From: Fimenecus sp051881355
GTDB lineage: Bacteria; Bacillota; Clostridia; Oscillospirales; Acutalibacteraceae
DNA length: 42,212 nt
NCBI GenBank assembly: GCA_051881355.1
Contig: JBJEPS010000076.1
Location: forward strand, 1 to 42,212
Reading direction: 5' to 3'
Position numbers and translations under genes: made by a program. Positions 23,183 through 30,814 of the stretch are shown here, piece after piece. Every line of letters starts with the position of its first letter. Position 1 is the stretch's first letter. The notes under the pieces are model-generated. The model was not told the DNA's origin and ran no database searches. It worked only from the letters and a program-made list of their open reading frames with translations.

Positions 23183-23950
23183 TCATACAATTTGCGCAAG
23201 CGGCGCGATTTCAATGTTTTCCGCACGTAACGCGGCACGGATTTTTTCAACAAACGCCAGCGCTTTTTCGCCGTCGCCGTGTACGCAAACAGAATTTGCC
23301 TCAATTTCGATTTCTTCACCTGTCAAGGCTTTTACCTTGCCATACTTTACCATGCCGATAACGCGAGCAATCGCCTCATCCTCGTCGGTAATCATCGCGC
23401 CTGCCTTTGTACGGGCGACCAACGAGCCGTCCGCCTCATAGGCGCGGTCGGCAAAGACCTCTTTCGCACAGCGCAAGCCGATGTCCGCGGCGGCTTTGAG
23501 CATCTGACTGCCCGAAAGACCGAGTAAAATCAATTTATCGTCTACCTCGGCAATGCCCTCGCAAATCGCGCGGGAAAGCGCGTAATCCTTACCCGCCATA
23601 TTGTAGAGTGCACCATGGGGTTTCACGTGCTGTAAAGGTATCCCCCTTGCCTTGCAAAATGCCCACAGCGCGCCGAGTTGGTATTGCACATACGCCTTTG
23701 CCTCGGCGGGGCTTGCGTTTAGATTGCGCCGTCCAAATCCCATTAAATCGGGAAAGCCCGGGTGCGCGCCCGCGGCAACACCGTTTTCTTTTAAAATGGA
23801 AACGGTTTTTTCCATCACCACAGGGTCGGAGGCGTGAAACCCGCACGCCACATTGGCAGAGGAAATATATTTGGCAACTTCGCTGTCCAGCCCGATGGTA
23901 TACGCGCCGAAGCTTTCGCCCATATCACAGTTTAAATCAACTTTTAACAA
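23183..23950 (-). CDS. pxpA: 5-oxoprolinase subunit A (LamB/YcsF family)
   Basis: Subunit of the ATP-dependent bacterial 5-oxoprolinase PxpABC, which opens 5-oxoproline to glutamate. The 255 residues show the LamB/YcsF signatures DLNCDMGESFGAY (5-17), ANVACGFHASDP, AGAHPGFPDLMGFGRR and VKPHGALYN. It starts with TTG at 23950, with AGGAG 8 nt upstream. It lies 15 nt after the DUF1445 gene and is followed by alr. Confidence 0.94.
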   Translation of the reverse strand: MLKVDLNCDMGESFGAYTIGLDSEVAKYISSANVACGFHASDPVVMEKTVSILKENGVAAGAHPGFPDLMGFGRRNLNASPAEAKAYVQYQLGALWAFCKARGIPLQHVKPHGALYNMAGKDYALSRAICEGIAEVDDKLILLGLSGSQMLKAAADIGLRCAKEVFADRAYEADGSLVARTKAGAMITDEDEAIARVIGMVKYGKVKALTGEEIEIEANSVCVHGDGEKALAFVEKIRAALRAENIEIAPLAQIV

Positions 23951-23965
23951 AAGAATCGCTCCTTT

Positions 23966-24754
23966 TCAGAACTTCAAATCGGCATTTTTCACATCGGTAA
24001 TCAACATATGCCCCGGTGCGTGGGTGATGCAAAATGCGGGCTTGGAGTGCATCACAATCGACTGCGGTGTAACGCCGCACGCCCAAAATACAGGCGTTTC
24101 GCCCGGGTTTATGGTGACTGCCTCGCCGAAATCGGGCTTGTTGATGTCTTTTATTCCGATTGCCTCGGGATTGCCGATGTGCACGGGCGTGCCGTGTACG
24201 CGCGGCATAGAGGCGGTGATGTTAACTGATTTCACAATTTGGTCATAGGGGAGCGGACGCATACTGACCACCATATTGCCCGAAAAAACGCCTGCCGGCT
24301 CACACGGAATGTTTGTCAAATACATCGGTACGTTTTTGCCTTCTTCAATGTGTCGCACCGAAACGCCCGACTCCAACAGTTCCGCCTCAAACGAAAAGGA
24401 ACAGCCGATTAAAAACGCCACCAAATCGTCGCGCCAAAATTTCTCCACATTTTCATATTCGCCCACAAGCTCGCCGTGCTCATAAATGCGGTATTTCGGA
24501 ATGTCCGACGCAATGTTGCAGTCCTTTGCAATTTTCTTTAAATACGGATTGCCGACGTCCGATACCTCTAAAATCGGGCAGGGCTTGGGGTTGCGTTGTG
24601 CAAACAGCAAAAAGTCATATGCCAACTCTTTCGGGAGCACGGCAAGGTTTGCCTGCGCATAGCCTAAGCACATTCCAGAGGTTTGCCCCGTAATTTCACC
24701 CGTGCGGATTTTTTGGCGTACCTCGTAGGGGGAAGTATGTTCATAAATATTCAT
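23966..24754 (-). CDS. DUF1445 protein (D-glutamate cyclase N-terminal-domain family, YcsI-like)
   Basis: The 262 residues match the DUF1445/YcsI family. Visible blocks are VRQKIRTGEITGQTSGM, GYAQANLAVLP, FLIGCSFSFEAELL, MVVSMRPL, RVHGTPVHIGNPEAIGI and WACGVTPQSI. The family is annotated as putative hydro-lyase, and in vertebrates it is the N-terminal half of DGLUCY, the mitochondrial D-glutamate cyclase. In Bacillus subtilis the homologue ycsI lies beside the pxp (kip) genes. Here its ATG overlaps pxpC by 4 nt and pxpA follows, so it is tightly tied to 5-oxoproline metabolism. Whether it is a cyclase, a hydrolase or a partner of DUF4392 cannot be read from sequence. Confidence 0.88.
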   Translation of the reverse strand: MNIYEHTSPYEVRQKIRTGEITGQTSGMCLGYAQANLAVLPKELAYDFLLFAQRNPKPCPILEVSDVGNPYLKKIAKDCNIASDIPKYRIYEHGELVGEYENVEKFWRDDLVAFLIGCSFSFEAELLESGVSVRHIEEGKNVPMYLTNIPCEPAGVFSGNMVVSMRPLPYDQIVKSVNITASMPRVHGTPVHIGNPEAIGIKDINKPDFGEAVTINPGETPVFWACGVTPQSIVMHSKPAFCITHAPGHMLITDVKNADLKF

Positions 24755-25704
24755 CCGATTAAGTCCTCTCCGTAATGTAGTAATAAGGTTTCAAACTGCT
24801 GTTGCTCCTGCTTGACAAGTTTTTCGGCGTTTTTTGCCGAAATCGCCGTAAAATGTACCGTGTCGCCGGGCTTTTTTTGCACTAAGCGCGGCAAATCCAC
24901 CGTAATGACTGTGGCAATCTTTGCATAGCCGCCTGTGGTTTGGCGGTCGGCAAGCATTACAATCGGCGTGCCCTTCGGCGGCACTTGAATACTGCCGAAC
25001 ACGATGCCGTCTGAAATAATATCCACTTTATCCTTGTATTCGATTTTCTCGCCGTCCAATTTACAGCCCATACGGTCGGTTTGCTCGGTAACGCGGTAAG
25101 GGGCGGATAAAAAGGTGTTGATGCCGTTTTGTGTAAAATAATCGTCTTGCGGACCGAGTACCACGCGAATCGGCGCTTCATCGCCGTAGTGCTCTGCGGG
25201 CAGATGGTGCACGCGCAAATCGCCCAATTCGTCCAATGGCTTTCGAAACGGCAGAATATCGCCCGACTTGAGCTTGCGTCCGTTCAATCCACCGAGCGCG
25301 CATTTGAGATTTGTGGAACGGCTGCCGAGCACCTGCGGCACATCAATGCCGCCCGCAAAGGCAATATAGGTATACATACCGTCTTTTGCCGCCCCGAATG
25401 TGAGCGTATCGCCCTCTCGCACAAAAATGGTTTCGTACATCGGCGCGGGTACACCCTCTATTGTTGCGCCCATATCCGCGCCCGTAATCGCAATGTAGTT
25501 GGATTCTAAAAAGGTGAAACTGCCGCCGAACATGGACATTTCTAAAACCGCCTCGTCAGTGTAGTTGCCCACGAGGAAGTTTCCCAAACGATAGGCGCGG
25601 CGGTCCATTACGCCCGAAACATTAAAGCCCTTTGCCTGAAAGCCCGTTCTGCCGCCGTCCTGCACGGTGGTCAGCACCCCGGGTTTTATGACGCGAATGC
25701 TCAT
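24751..25704 (-). CDS. pxpC: 5-oxoprolinase subunit C (KipA / biotin-dependent carboxylase-like family)
   Basis: Large cyclophilin-like beta-barrel subunit of PxpABC. The 317 residues include RVIKPGVLTTVQDGGRTG at the N-terminus, the family hallmark, then ITGADMGATIEG, GGIDVPQVLGSRST and QTTGGYAKIATVI. ATG 25704 overlaps the pxpB stop by 4 nt with GGAGG about 9 nt upstream, so synthesis of B and C is coupled. Homologues named KipA bind KipI in Bacillus, but the genomic setting here (pxpA, DUF1445, DUF4392) argues for the oxoprolinase role. Confidence 0.93.
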   Translation of the reverse strand: MSIRVIKPGVLTTVQDGGRTGFQAKGFNVSGVMDRRAYRLGNFLVGNYTDEAVLEMSMFGGSFTFLESNYIAITGADMGATIEGVPAPMYETIFVREGDTLTFGAAKDGMYTYIAFAGGIDVPQVLGSRSTNLKCALGGLNGRKLKSGDILPFRKPLDELGDLRVHHLPAEHYGDEAPIRVVLGPQDDYFTQNGINTFLSAPYRVTEQTDRMGCKLDGEKIEYKDKVDIISDGIVFGSIQVPPKGTPIVMLADRQTTGGYAKIATVITVDLPRLVQKKPGDTVHFTAISAKNAEKLVKQEQQQFETLLLHYGEDLIG

Positions 25705-26432
25705 TTCTCTGCACCTCCCGTCACCTTGCAAACATAGGTGCCCTTTTGCACCTGCTGTTCAATTTCACGGTATTCGGCTTCCGAAACGGCAACAAAACGG
25801 ATATATTCGCCTGCCGAAAACAGCACGGGCGGGGTGCGGGAATTGTCATAGGGGCGCACGGGTGTTGTGCCGATCAGCCGCCAGCCTCCGGGGGAGGCAA
25901 GCGGATAAATCCCCGTCTGCTCGCCGCCTATCCCTACCGCGCCTGCGTGGATTTTGGTGCGGGGCGTTTCCAGCCGCGGGCAGGCGATTCGTTGGTCCAT
26001 GCCCCCCAAATACACAAAGCCCGGCAAAAAGCCGAGCATAAAAATGCGGTAATCGGTGCCGGTATGAATTTTGATGACCTCTTCTTCGGTAAGTCCTGCA
26101 TGCGCCGCAACATCTTTCAAATCTTCGCCGTATGCTCCACCGTACAGCACGGGAATTTCGACAATTTTTTTGCCGCTGTCGGCAGAAACCGAAAGCCCCT
26201 TGCAGAGCTTTAACAGCTTTCTTTGCAACCGCTCACCCGAGAGCACGGACGGGTCGTAAAACACGGTTAACGAGCGAAACGTCGGTACGGTTTCGGTCAC
26301 ACCGATGATATGCTTTTGCCGCACGGCGGCGTCGAGCGCGTGCACGCGTGCGTTAATGTTTTCCGCAATTTCCCGCCCGAATTCCACGACCAGCGCGCTG
26401 TCACCCGCGTGTAAAATCAAAGGCTCTTGCAT
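25701..26432 (-). CDS. pxpB: 5-oxoprolinase subunit B (KipI family)
   Basis: Partner of PxpC, a cyclophilin-like domain protein. The 243 residues carry the family core: HTGTDYRIFMLGFLPGF, GMDQRIACPRLETPR, GAVGIGGEQTGIYPLASPGG and WRLIGTTPV. GAGG lies 8 nt before the ATG. It sits 26 nt after the DUF4392 gene and is coupled by overlap to pxpC. Confidence 0.93.
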   Translation of the reverse strand: MQEPLILHAGDSALVVEFGREIAENINARVHALDAAVRQKHIIGVTETVPTFRSLTVFYDPSVLSGERLQRKLLKLCKGLSVSADSGKKIVEIPVLYGGAYGEDLKDVAAHAGLTEEEVIKIHTGTDYRIFMLGFLPGFVYLGGMDQRIACPRLETPRTKIHAGAVGIGGEQTGIYPLASPGGWRLIGTTPVRPYDNSRTPPVLFSAGEYIRFVAVSEAEYREIEQQVQKGTYVCKVTGGAEK

Positions 26433-26458
26433 AAAAATACCTCATAAAGCCGGGCGAA

Positions 26459-27529
26459 TTACTGCCCATCAAAAAAGCCGAGCGCCAGTGTGCGGTCAAA
26501 CCAGTTTTTGCATCTGACTTCCAGCTTTGGCGCGTATTTAATGCACTCGCGCATCAGTGTGACAATCGTCATATTGGTCTGTAAATCAAACCCGTCAATG
26601 GCAGGAATCGTCCAGCCGTACATATCGACCATACCGCTTTTCGCCGCGGTGGTCAGCACTTCTTTTTCCAGGTCTGCATCGTGCATAATGTCCATGTCGC
26701 CTAAAAGATAGGCTATGGCGGCAATCATACCGTAACAGCCCCAGTCCGACACTGTGGCGGTGATGATGTTGTCCGCCGCGACGCGTGTGGCAATACCGCC
26801 ACCGCACCCGCAAACGCAAGTGCCCTTGGCACTGCCGGGAATGTATTTGTCTAAATGGTCGATAATCGCGCCCATGCCGAGCTCATTGCCGAGGTCGCCG
26901 ATAGCGATGTTTAAAACACCAGCCTGCTGTAATTTCTCAAACAAAATGTCCGCTTTTGCCTCTAAGGGCGTTGTGCATTTGCCGACCGCGTTGTGGAATT
27001 CCCCGACGCGGTTTTCGCCTGGGAATTCATTGGCAATCACCGCCGTGGGGAAGCCTTTTTCAAGCAGTGCGTTTGCCTGCGCTTCGGCTTTGGATTTGTC
27101 TTTTGTAAAAGGGAATACAGCCATAGAGACGGGATTTGCTTTTAAGTCCTCCATCGTGAAGTACAGATGCAACCCAATCACGCGGGCAATGTTTTTAACC
27201 GCCTCCACATTTTCTTCTTGGCAAATGATAACGGGCTTGACGTTAAACGCCAAAACCAATGCGCGCGCAAGGAGCATTGTGCTGACAATGCCGTCGGTTT
27301 CGGCGGCTTTGTTGTCAAGCAGTACGAATCCGGTCATCAAATAGACAAGGTCGCCTTCTTTTAAGGTGCTGCACAATAGCTTCGCGGCGTGCATCGTCAT
27401 CGGCTCATCCGTGAATTTCCGCGCCCCTGCATACAAAATGCGGCAAACACCGTAGCCGCGCGGGTCTAAGTTTGCAAGCGCATCCAAATTTTCACCGATA
27501 TTGAAATCGGTCAGTTCCTTTTGCGTCAT
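26459..27529 (-). CDS. DUF4392 protein (D-glutamate cyclase C-terminal-domain family)
   Basis: The 356 residues match the family that forms the C-terminal half of vertebrate D-glutamate cyclase (DGLUCY). Recognisable blocks are LDPRGYGVCRILYAGARKFT, VYLMTGFVL...ETDGIVSTMLLARAL, ERVG-type Glu-rich region ANEFPGENRVG, the hallmark IGDLGNELGMGAI, and a Cys/Gly patch VCGCGGGIATRV followed by ATVSDWGCYGM. That enzyme turns D-Glu into 5-oxo-D-proline plus water. Here it is a stand-alone gene between dat (makes D-Glu) and pxpBC (consume 5-oxoproline). AGGAGG is 9 nt before the ATG. Activity is inferred, not proven. Confidence 0.85.
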   Translation of the reverse strand: MTQKELTDFNIGENLDALANLDPRGYGVCRILYAGARKFTDEPMTMHAAKLLCSTLKEGDLVYLMTGFVLLDNKAAETDGIVSTMLLARALVLAFNVKPVIICQEENVEAVKNIARVIGLHLYFTMEDLKANPVSMAVFPFTKDKSKAEAQANALLEKGFPTAVIANEFPGENRVGEFHNAVGKCTTPLEAKADILFEKLQQAGVLNIAIGDLGNELGMGAIIDHLDKYIPGSAKGTCVCGCGGGIATRVAADNIITATVSDWGCYGMIAAIAYLLGDMDIMHDADLEKEVLTTAAKSGMVDMYGWTIPAIDGFDLQTNMTIVTLMRECIKYAPKLEVRCKNWFDRTLALGFFDGQ

Positions 27530-27554
27530 TTCGGATTTCCTCCTGCGATGCTGT

Positions 27555-28397
27555 TTATTTCACAGCGGTTTCTTTATGTAAGCGCTCGAGATATGCGTCC
27601 TGCAAAATCTTGATGATTTCGGGCGCTTTGCCGCCGACGGGTTTTCCGTCTAATTCGCAGGCGGGCATGCATAAAGCCCCCGAGGACGAAACGATGATTT
27701 CGTCCGCCGCACGCAAATCGTCCATGGTGTAGTCGCGCTCCTCCACGGGGATGCCCTTTTCTTTGCAGATTTCGATTAAGTGTTTGCGGGTAATGCCCGG
27801 TAACACAAGGTTGTCAAGCTGATGGGTGATGAATTTTCCGTCTTTAATAATCGACACATTGGAGTGCGCGCATTCCGTAACCAAATCGCCGCGGTGGAAT
27901 ATGGTTTCCTGACAGCCTGCCTCTTTGGCGCGCTGACTCGCCAGTACGCTCGGAATGAGGTTTAAGGTTTTGACATTGCAGTGGTAAAAACGGGTGTCCT
28001 CCATAGAAATCAGTTTATAGCGCTGACTCAAATCTTTCATCGGGCAGGGCAGGCAGTAAATCAGCAAATTGCTTTTGCCCTCGGGGAAAATGTGGTTGCG
28101 AATTCCTGAGCCGCGGGTGCACTGCCAATAGACAAACTGGTCGGGGTCATCGACCTGCTTTACGCAATCGTACAGCACTTTTTTCAGTTCCTCGCGTTCC
28201 ATCGGCGCGGGGATTTCAAGTAAGCGGCAGCTGTTATAAAAACGGTCTAAATGGTCTTCAATCGCAAAAATGATGTGGTTGACGGAATAGGTCGCGTCAT
28301 ACACACCGTCGCCGAAATAGACACTGCGGTCGCCCATGGGAATGGTCATTTCCTCAATAAGCCCTGTTTTGCCGTTGTAATAGCCGATATTTTCCAT
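27555..28397 (-). CDS. dat: D-amino acid aminotransferase (D-alanine transaminase)
   Basis: Fold-type IV PLP transaminase: D-alanine + 2-oxoglutarate to pyruvate + D-glutamate. The 280 residues match D-AAT rather than branched-chain transaminases. Lys143 in NVKTLNLIPSVLA is the Schiff base, and the D-AAT-type Arg100/His102 pair is in TRGSGIRNHIFP. HRGDLVTECAHSNV and GITRKHLIE complete the family pattern. ATG 28397 has GGAGG 9 nt upstream; an earlier in-frame ATG lacks an SD. First gene of the operon, behind a perfect promoter and a roughly 100 nt leader. Confidence 0.93.
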   Translation of the reverse strand: MENIGYYNGKTGLIEEMTIPMGDRSVYFGDGVYDATYSVNHIIFAIEDHLDRFYNSCRLLEIPAPMEREELKKVLYDCVKQVDDPDQFVYWQCTRGSGIRNHIFPEGKSNLLIYCLPCPMKDLSQRYKLISMEDTRFYHCNVKTLNLIPSVLASQRAKEAGCQETIFHRGDLVTECAHSNVSIIKDGKFITHQLDNLVLPGITRKHLIEICKEKGIPVEERDYTMDDLRAADEIIVSSSGALCMPACELDGKPVGGKAPEIIKILQDAYLERLHKETAVK

Positions 28398-28425
28398 AAG
28401 AGATAGCCTCCAAAAATAAAATTCC

Positions 28426-28490
28426 AAAATAAAAAGCTAAGCCGTTTTCATTTTTGCCCGCCGTTGCACAGAAATAAAATACAGCCTAAC
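28426..28490 (-). promoter_or_regulatory. Possible attenuator in the dat operon leader
   Basis: Reading leftward, GTTAGGCTG (complement of 28482-28490) can pair with CGGCTTAGC (complement of 28436-28444) over nine pairs with three G-U, and TTTTTATTTT follows. A five-codon frame ATGAAAACGGCTTAG, preceded by GGCGGG, overlaps the 3' arm (28451-28437). The apical loop is long (37 nt), so this is only a candidate. Confidence 0.3.
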
Positions 28491-28504
28491 TCCAAATCGT
28501 TTTT

Positions 28505-28533
28505 ATTATAGTATTCCGAAAAAAATGTGTCAA
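28505..28533 (-). promoter_or_regulatory. Consensus sigma-A promoter of the D-amino acid / 5-oxoproline operon
   Basis: Reading leftward: TTGACA (complement of 28528-28533), 17 bp spacer, TATAAT (complement of 28505-28510). It is an exact consensus at optimal spacing. Transcription should start near 28498, leaving a leader of about 100 nt. Confidence 0.9.
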
Positions 28534-28646
28534 CCTAAAAATATGCAAAAAAGGTAGAATTTGTGCATTTTTTTACGGAAAAAACCTTGATTTTCCGGTG
28601 TTTTCGGTGAATCTGTATTCACTTTCCGGTGAATGGAAATTCGCTT

Positions 28647-30797
28647 TTAGCCTTGTTTCATCGTCAGGCTGATGCGTCCTTTCTTTTCGTCCACCGAGAG
28701 CACGCGTACCTTGACGGTTTCCCCGACTTTTAAGACCTCGCTCGGATGTTTAATAAAGCGGTCGCAAATCTGCGAAATGTGCACAAGTCCGTCTTGGTGC
28801 ACACCGATGTCCACAAACGCGCCGAAGTCAATCACATTGCGCACCGTACCGATAAGCTCCATGCCGGGCTTTAAATCTTTCATTTCGAGTACGTCGGTGC
28901 GAAGTAGGGGCGCGGGGAGCTCGTCGCGCGGGTCGCGCCCTGGCTTTTGCAGTTCCGAAACAATATCCGAAAGCGTCGGAACGCCGACCGCAATTTCCTT
29001 TGCCAATTTTTCTTCTCCGAACGCCGAAACACGCGCGGAAAGGGTAGAAAGCGCGGGCGTACCGATGTCTTTTTCGGAAAAACCGAGTACAGAAAGCAAC
29101 GCCTTTGCCGCCGCGTAGCTTTCGGGGTGCACGGCGGTCGCGTCTAAGGGATTTTGTCCGTCGGAAATGCGCAAAAAGCCTGCGCATTGCTCAAACGTTT
29201 TCGGTCCTAATTTCGGGACTTTTTTCAACTGCGCGCGGCTTTCAAACCGCCCGTTTTCCTCGCGGAAGGCGACAATGTTTTTTGCAATTGCACCGGAAAT
29301 GCCCGAAATATGCTGTAACAGCGGCGCGGAGGCGGTGTTTAAATCCGCGCCCACGGCATTGACGCACGATTCTACCACGAAATCAAGCTCTGCCGCCAAT
29401 TCCTTTTGCGGCATATCGTGTTGGTATTGCCCGACGCCTATGGCTTTCGGCTCGATTTTCACAAGCTCCGCCAACGGGTCTTGCAAGCGCCGCGCAATGC
29501 TGACGGCACTGCGAAGCGTTAAGTCGAATTGCGGAAATTCCTCGGCGGCGAGCTTGCTTGCGGAGTAAACGCTTGCACCCGCCTCGCTGACCACCATATA
29601 TGAAACTTTTGCATCGACGGTTTTCAATAAGTCGCTGACAAAAATTTCAGTTTCTTTACTTGCCGTGCCGTTACCGATAGAAATGACTTCCACGCCGTAT
29701 TTTTGTATAAAGTATTTCACCTTTTCGGCGGCGGCGCTTTTCTGTGCGTCGGAATGGGTGATATAGAGCACGCCTGTATCTAAAACCTTACCCGTGCCGT
29801 CTACTACCGCGGCTTTACAGCCCGTGCGGTAGCCCGGGTCAAGCCCCAAAGTGACCTTGTTCTTGACGGGCGGCTGCATCAACAATTCGTGCAAATTCAA
29901 CCCGAAATTGCGAATCGCCCCTGCCGCCGCGCGCTCGGTGAGCGCGCTTCTCGTTTCGCGCGCGATAGACGGTGCCAAAAGGCGCGTATATGCGTCGGCG
30001 CAAACCTCTTTTAAAATCGGCGCGCAAGGGGAACGGAGATTTTTGAGTGTTTCACTTTCTGTCACACGCAGGGCTTTTTCCTCGTCCATACTGACGCTGA
30101 CTTTCAAAAATTCCTCTTTTTCGCCGCGGTCGAGCGCCAAAATGCGGTGGTCGGGGATTTTGGAAACAGGTTCGCTGTAATCATAATATGCCGTGTATAC
30201 GCTGTCTTTGTCTTTCTCTGCGGCTTTCGACGAAATGAGACCGGTTACCGCATATAAATTGCGAAGGCGACGGCGAATATCGGCATTGTCCGACACGCGC
30301 TCCGCCAAAATATCCTTTGCGCCCTGCAACGCTTCATCTGCCGTGGCAACCCCTTTCTCGTTGTCAATATATTTTTCTGCTTCCGAAAACGGGTCGGCGG
30401 CAGCTTCCTGTGCAAACAGATAATCCGCAAGCGGCTCCAAGCCTTTTTCTTTGGCAACCGTGGCGCGCGTGCGGCGTTTCGGGCGAAACGGGCGGTAAAT
30501 ATCCTCTAATTCCGACAGAATTTTTGCGTTTTCAAGCGCGGCTTCGATTTCGTCGGTCATTTGCCCCAAATCTGTAATGGCAGCACGGATTTCCGCTTTG
30601 CGCGCGTCAAAATTGCGTAAATAGTCGAGCCGTTCCAACAGGTTGTGAATGGTTTGGTCGTCGAGCGCGCCGTGTGCTTCTTTGCGGTAGCGCGCAATAA
30701 ACGGGACGGTACAGCCCTCGTCATACAGCCCAACCACCGCCGCCACTTGCCACGACTGTAAATTGAATTCCTGCGAAAGGGTTTGCGTAATTTCCAT
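28647..30797 (-). CDS. tex: Tex family S1 RNA-binding transcription accessory protein
   Basis: Nucleic-acid-binding protein that influences transcription and RNA metabolism. The 716 residues follow the Tex order: N-terminal helical region with VPFIARYRKEAHGALDDQ (about 32-49), then YRPFRPKRRTRATVAKEKGLEPLA. The YqgF RNase H-like domain has LGLDPGYRTGCKAAVVDGTG, and a helix-hairpin-helix region has NIVAFREENGRF. A C-terminal S1 domain spans about 640-712 (GTVRNVIDFGAFVDIGVHQDGLVHISQ region). It begins 17 nt after the alpha-galactosidase stop with AGGAG upstream, so it is likely cotranscribed with it. No clear terminator follows; 28570-28640 holds short TTTCCGGTG-type direct repeats. Confidence 0.95.
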   Translation of the reverse strand: MEITQTLSQEFNLQSWQVAAVVGLYDEGCTVPFIARYRKEAHGALDDQTIHNLLERLDYLRNFDARKAEIRAAITDLGQMTDEIEAALENAKILSELEDIYRPFRPKRRTRATVAKEKGLEPLADYLFAQEAAADPFSEAEKYIDNEKGVATADEALQGAKDILAERVSDNADIRRRLRNLYAVTGLISSKAAEKDKDSVYTAYYDYSEPVSKIPDHRILALDRGEKEEFLKVSVSMDEEKALRVTESETLKNLRSPCAPILKEVCADAYTRLLAPSIARETRSALTERAAAGAIRNFGLNLHELLMQPPVKNKVTLGLDPGYRTGCKAAVVDGTGKVLDTGVLYITHSDAQKSAAAEKVKYFIQKYGVEVISIGNGTASKETEIFVSDLLKTVDAKVSYMVVSEAGASVYSASKLAAEEFPQFDLTLRSAVSIARRLQDPLAELVKIEPKAIGVGQYQHDMPQKELAAELDFVVESCVNAVGADLNTASAPLLQHISGISGAIAKNIVAFREENGRFESRAQLKKVPKLGPKTFEQCAGFLRISDGQNPLDATAVHPESYAAAKALLSVLGFSEKDIGTPALSTLSARVSAFGEEKLAKEIAVGVPTLSDIVSELQKPGRDPRDELPAPLLRTDVLEMKDLKPGMELIGTVRNVIDFGAFVDIGVHQDGLVHISQICDRFIKHPSEVLKVGETVKVRVLSVDEKKGRISLTMKQG

Positions 30798-30814
30798 TTT
30801 GTTCTCCTAAAAAC

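Noticed and set aside
24751..26432. Naming the pair kipA/kipI as sporulation kinase inhibitor system
   Set aside because: The neighbours pxpA, DUF1445 and DUF4392 point to 5-oxoprolinase; no sporulation kinase gene is adjacent.
28590..28634. TTTCCGGTG / TTTTCGGTGAAT / TTTCCGGTGAAT direct repeats, considered as a small CRISPR or iteron array
   Set aside because: Only three short imperfect units with uneven spacing and no cas or replication genes nearby.
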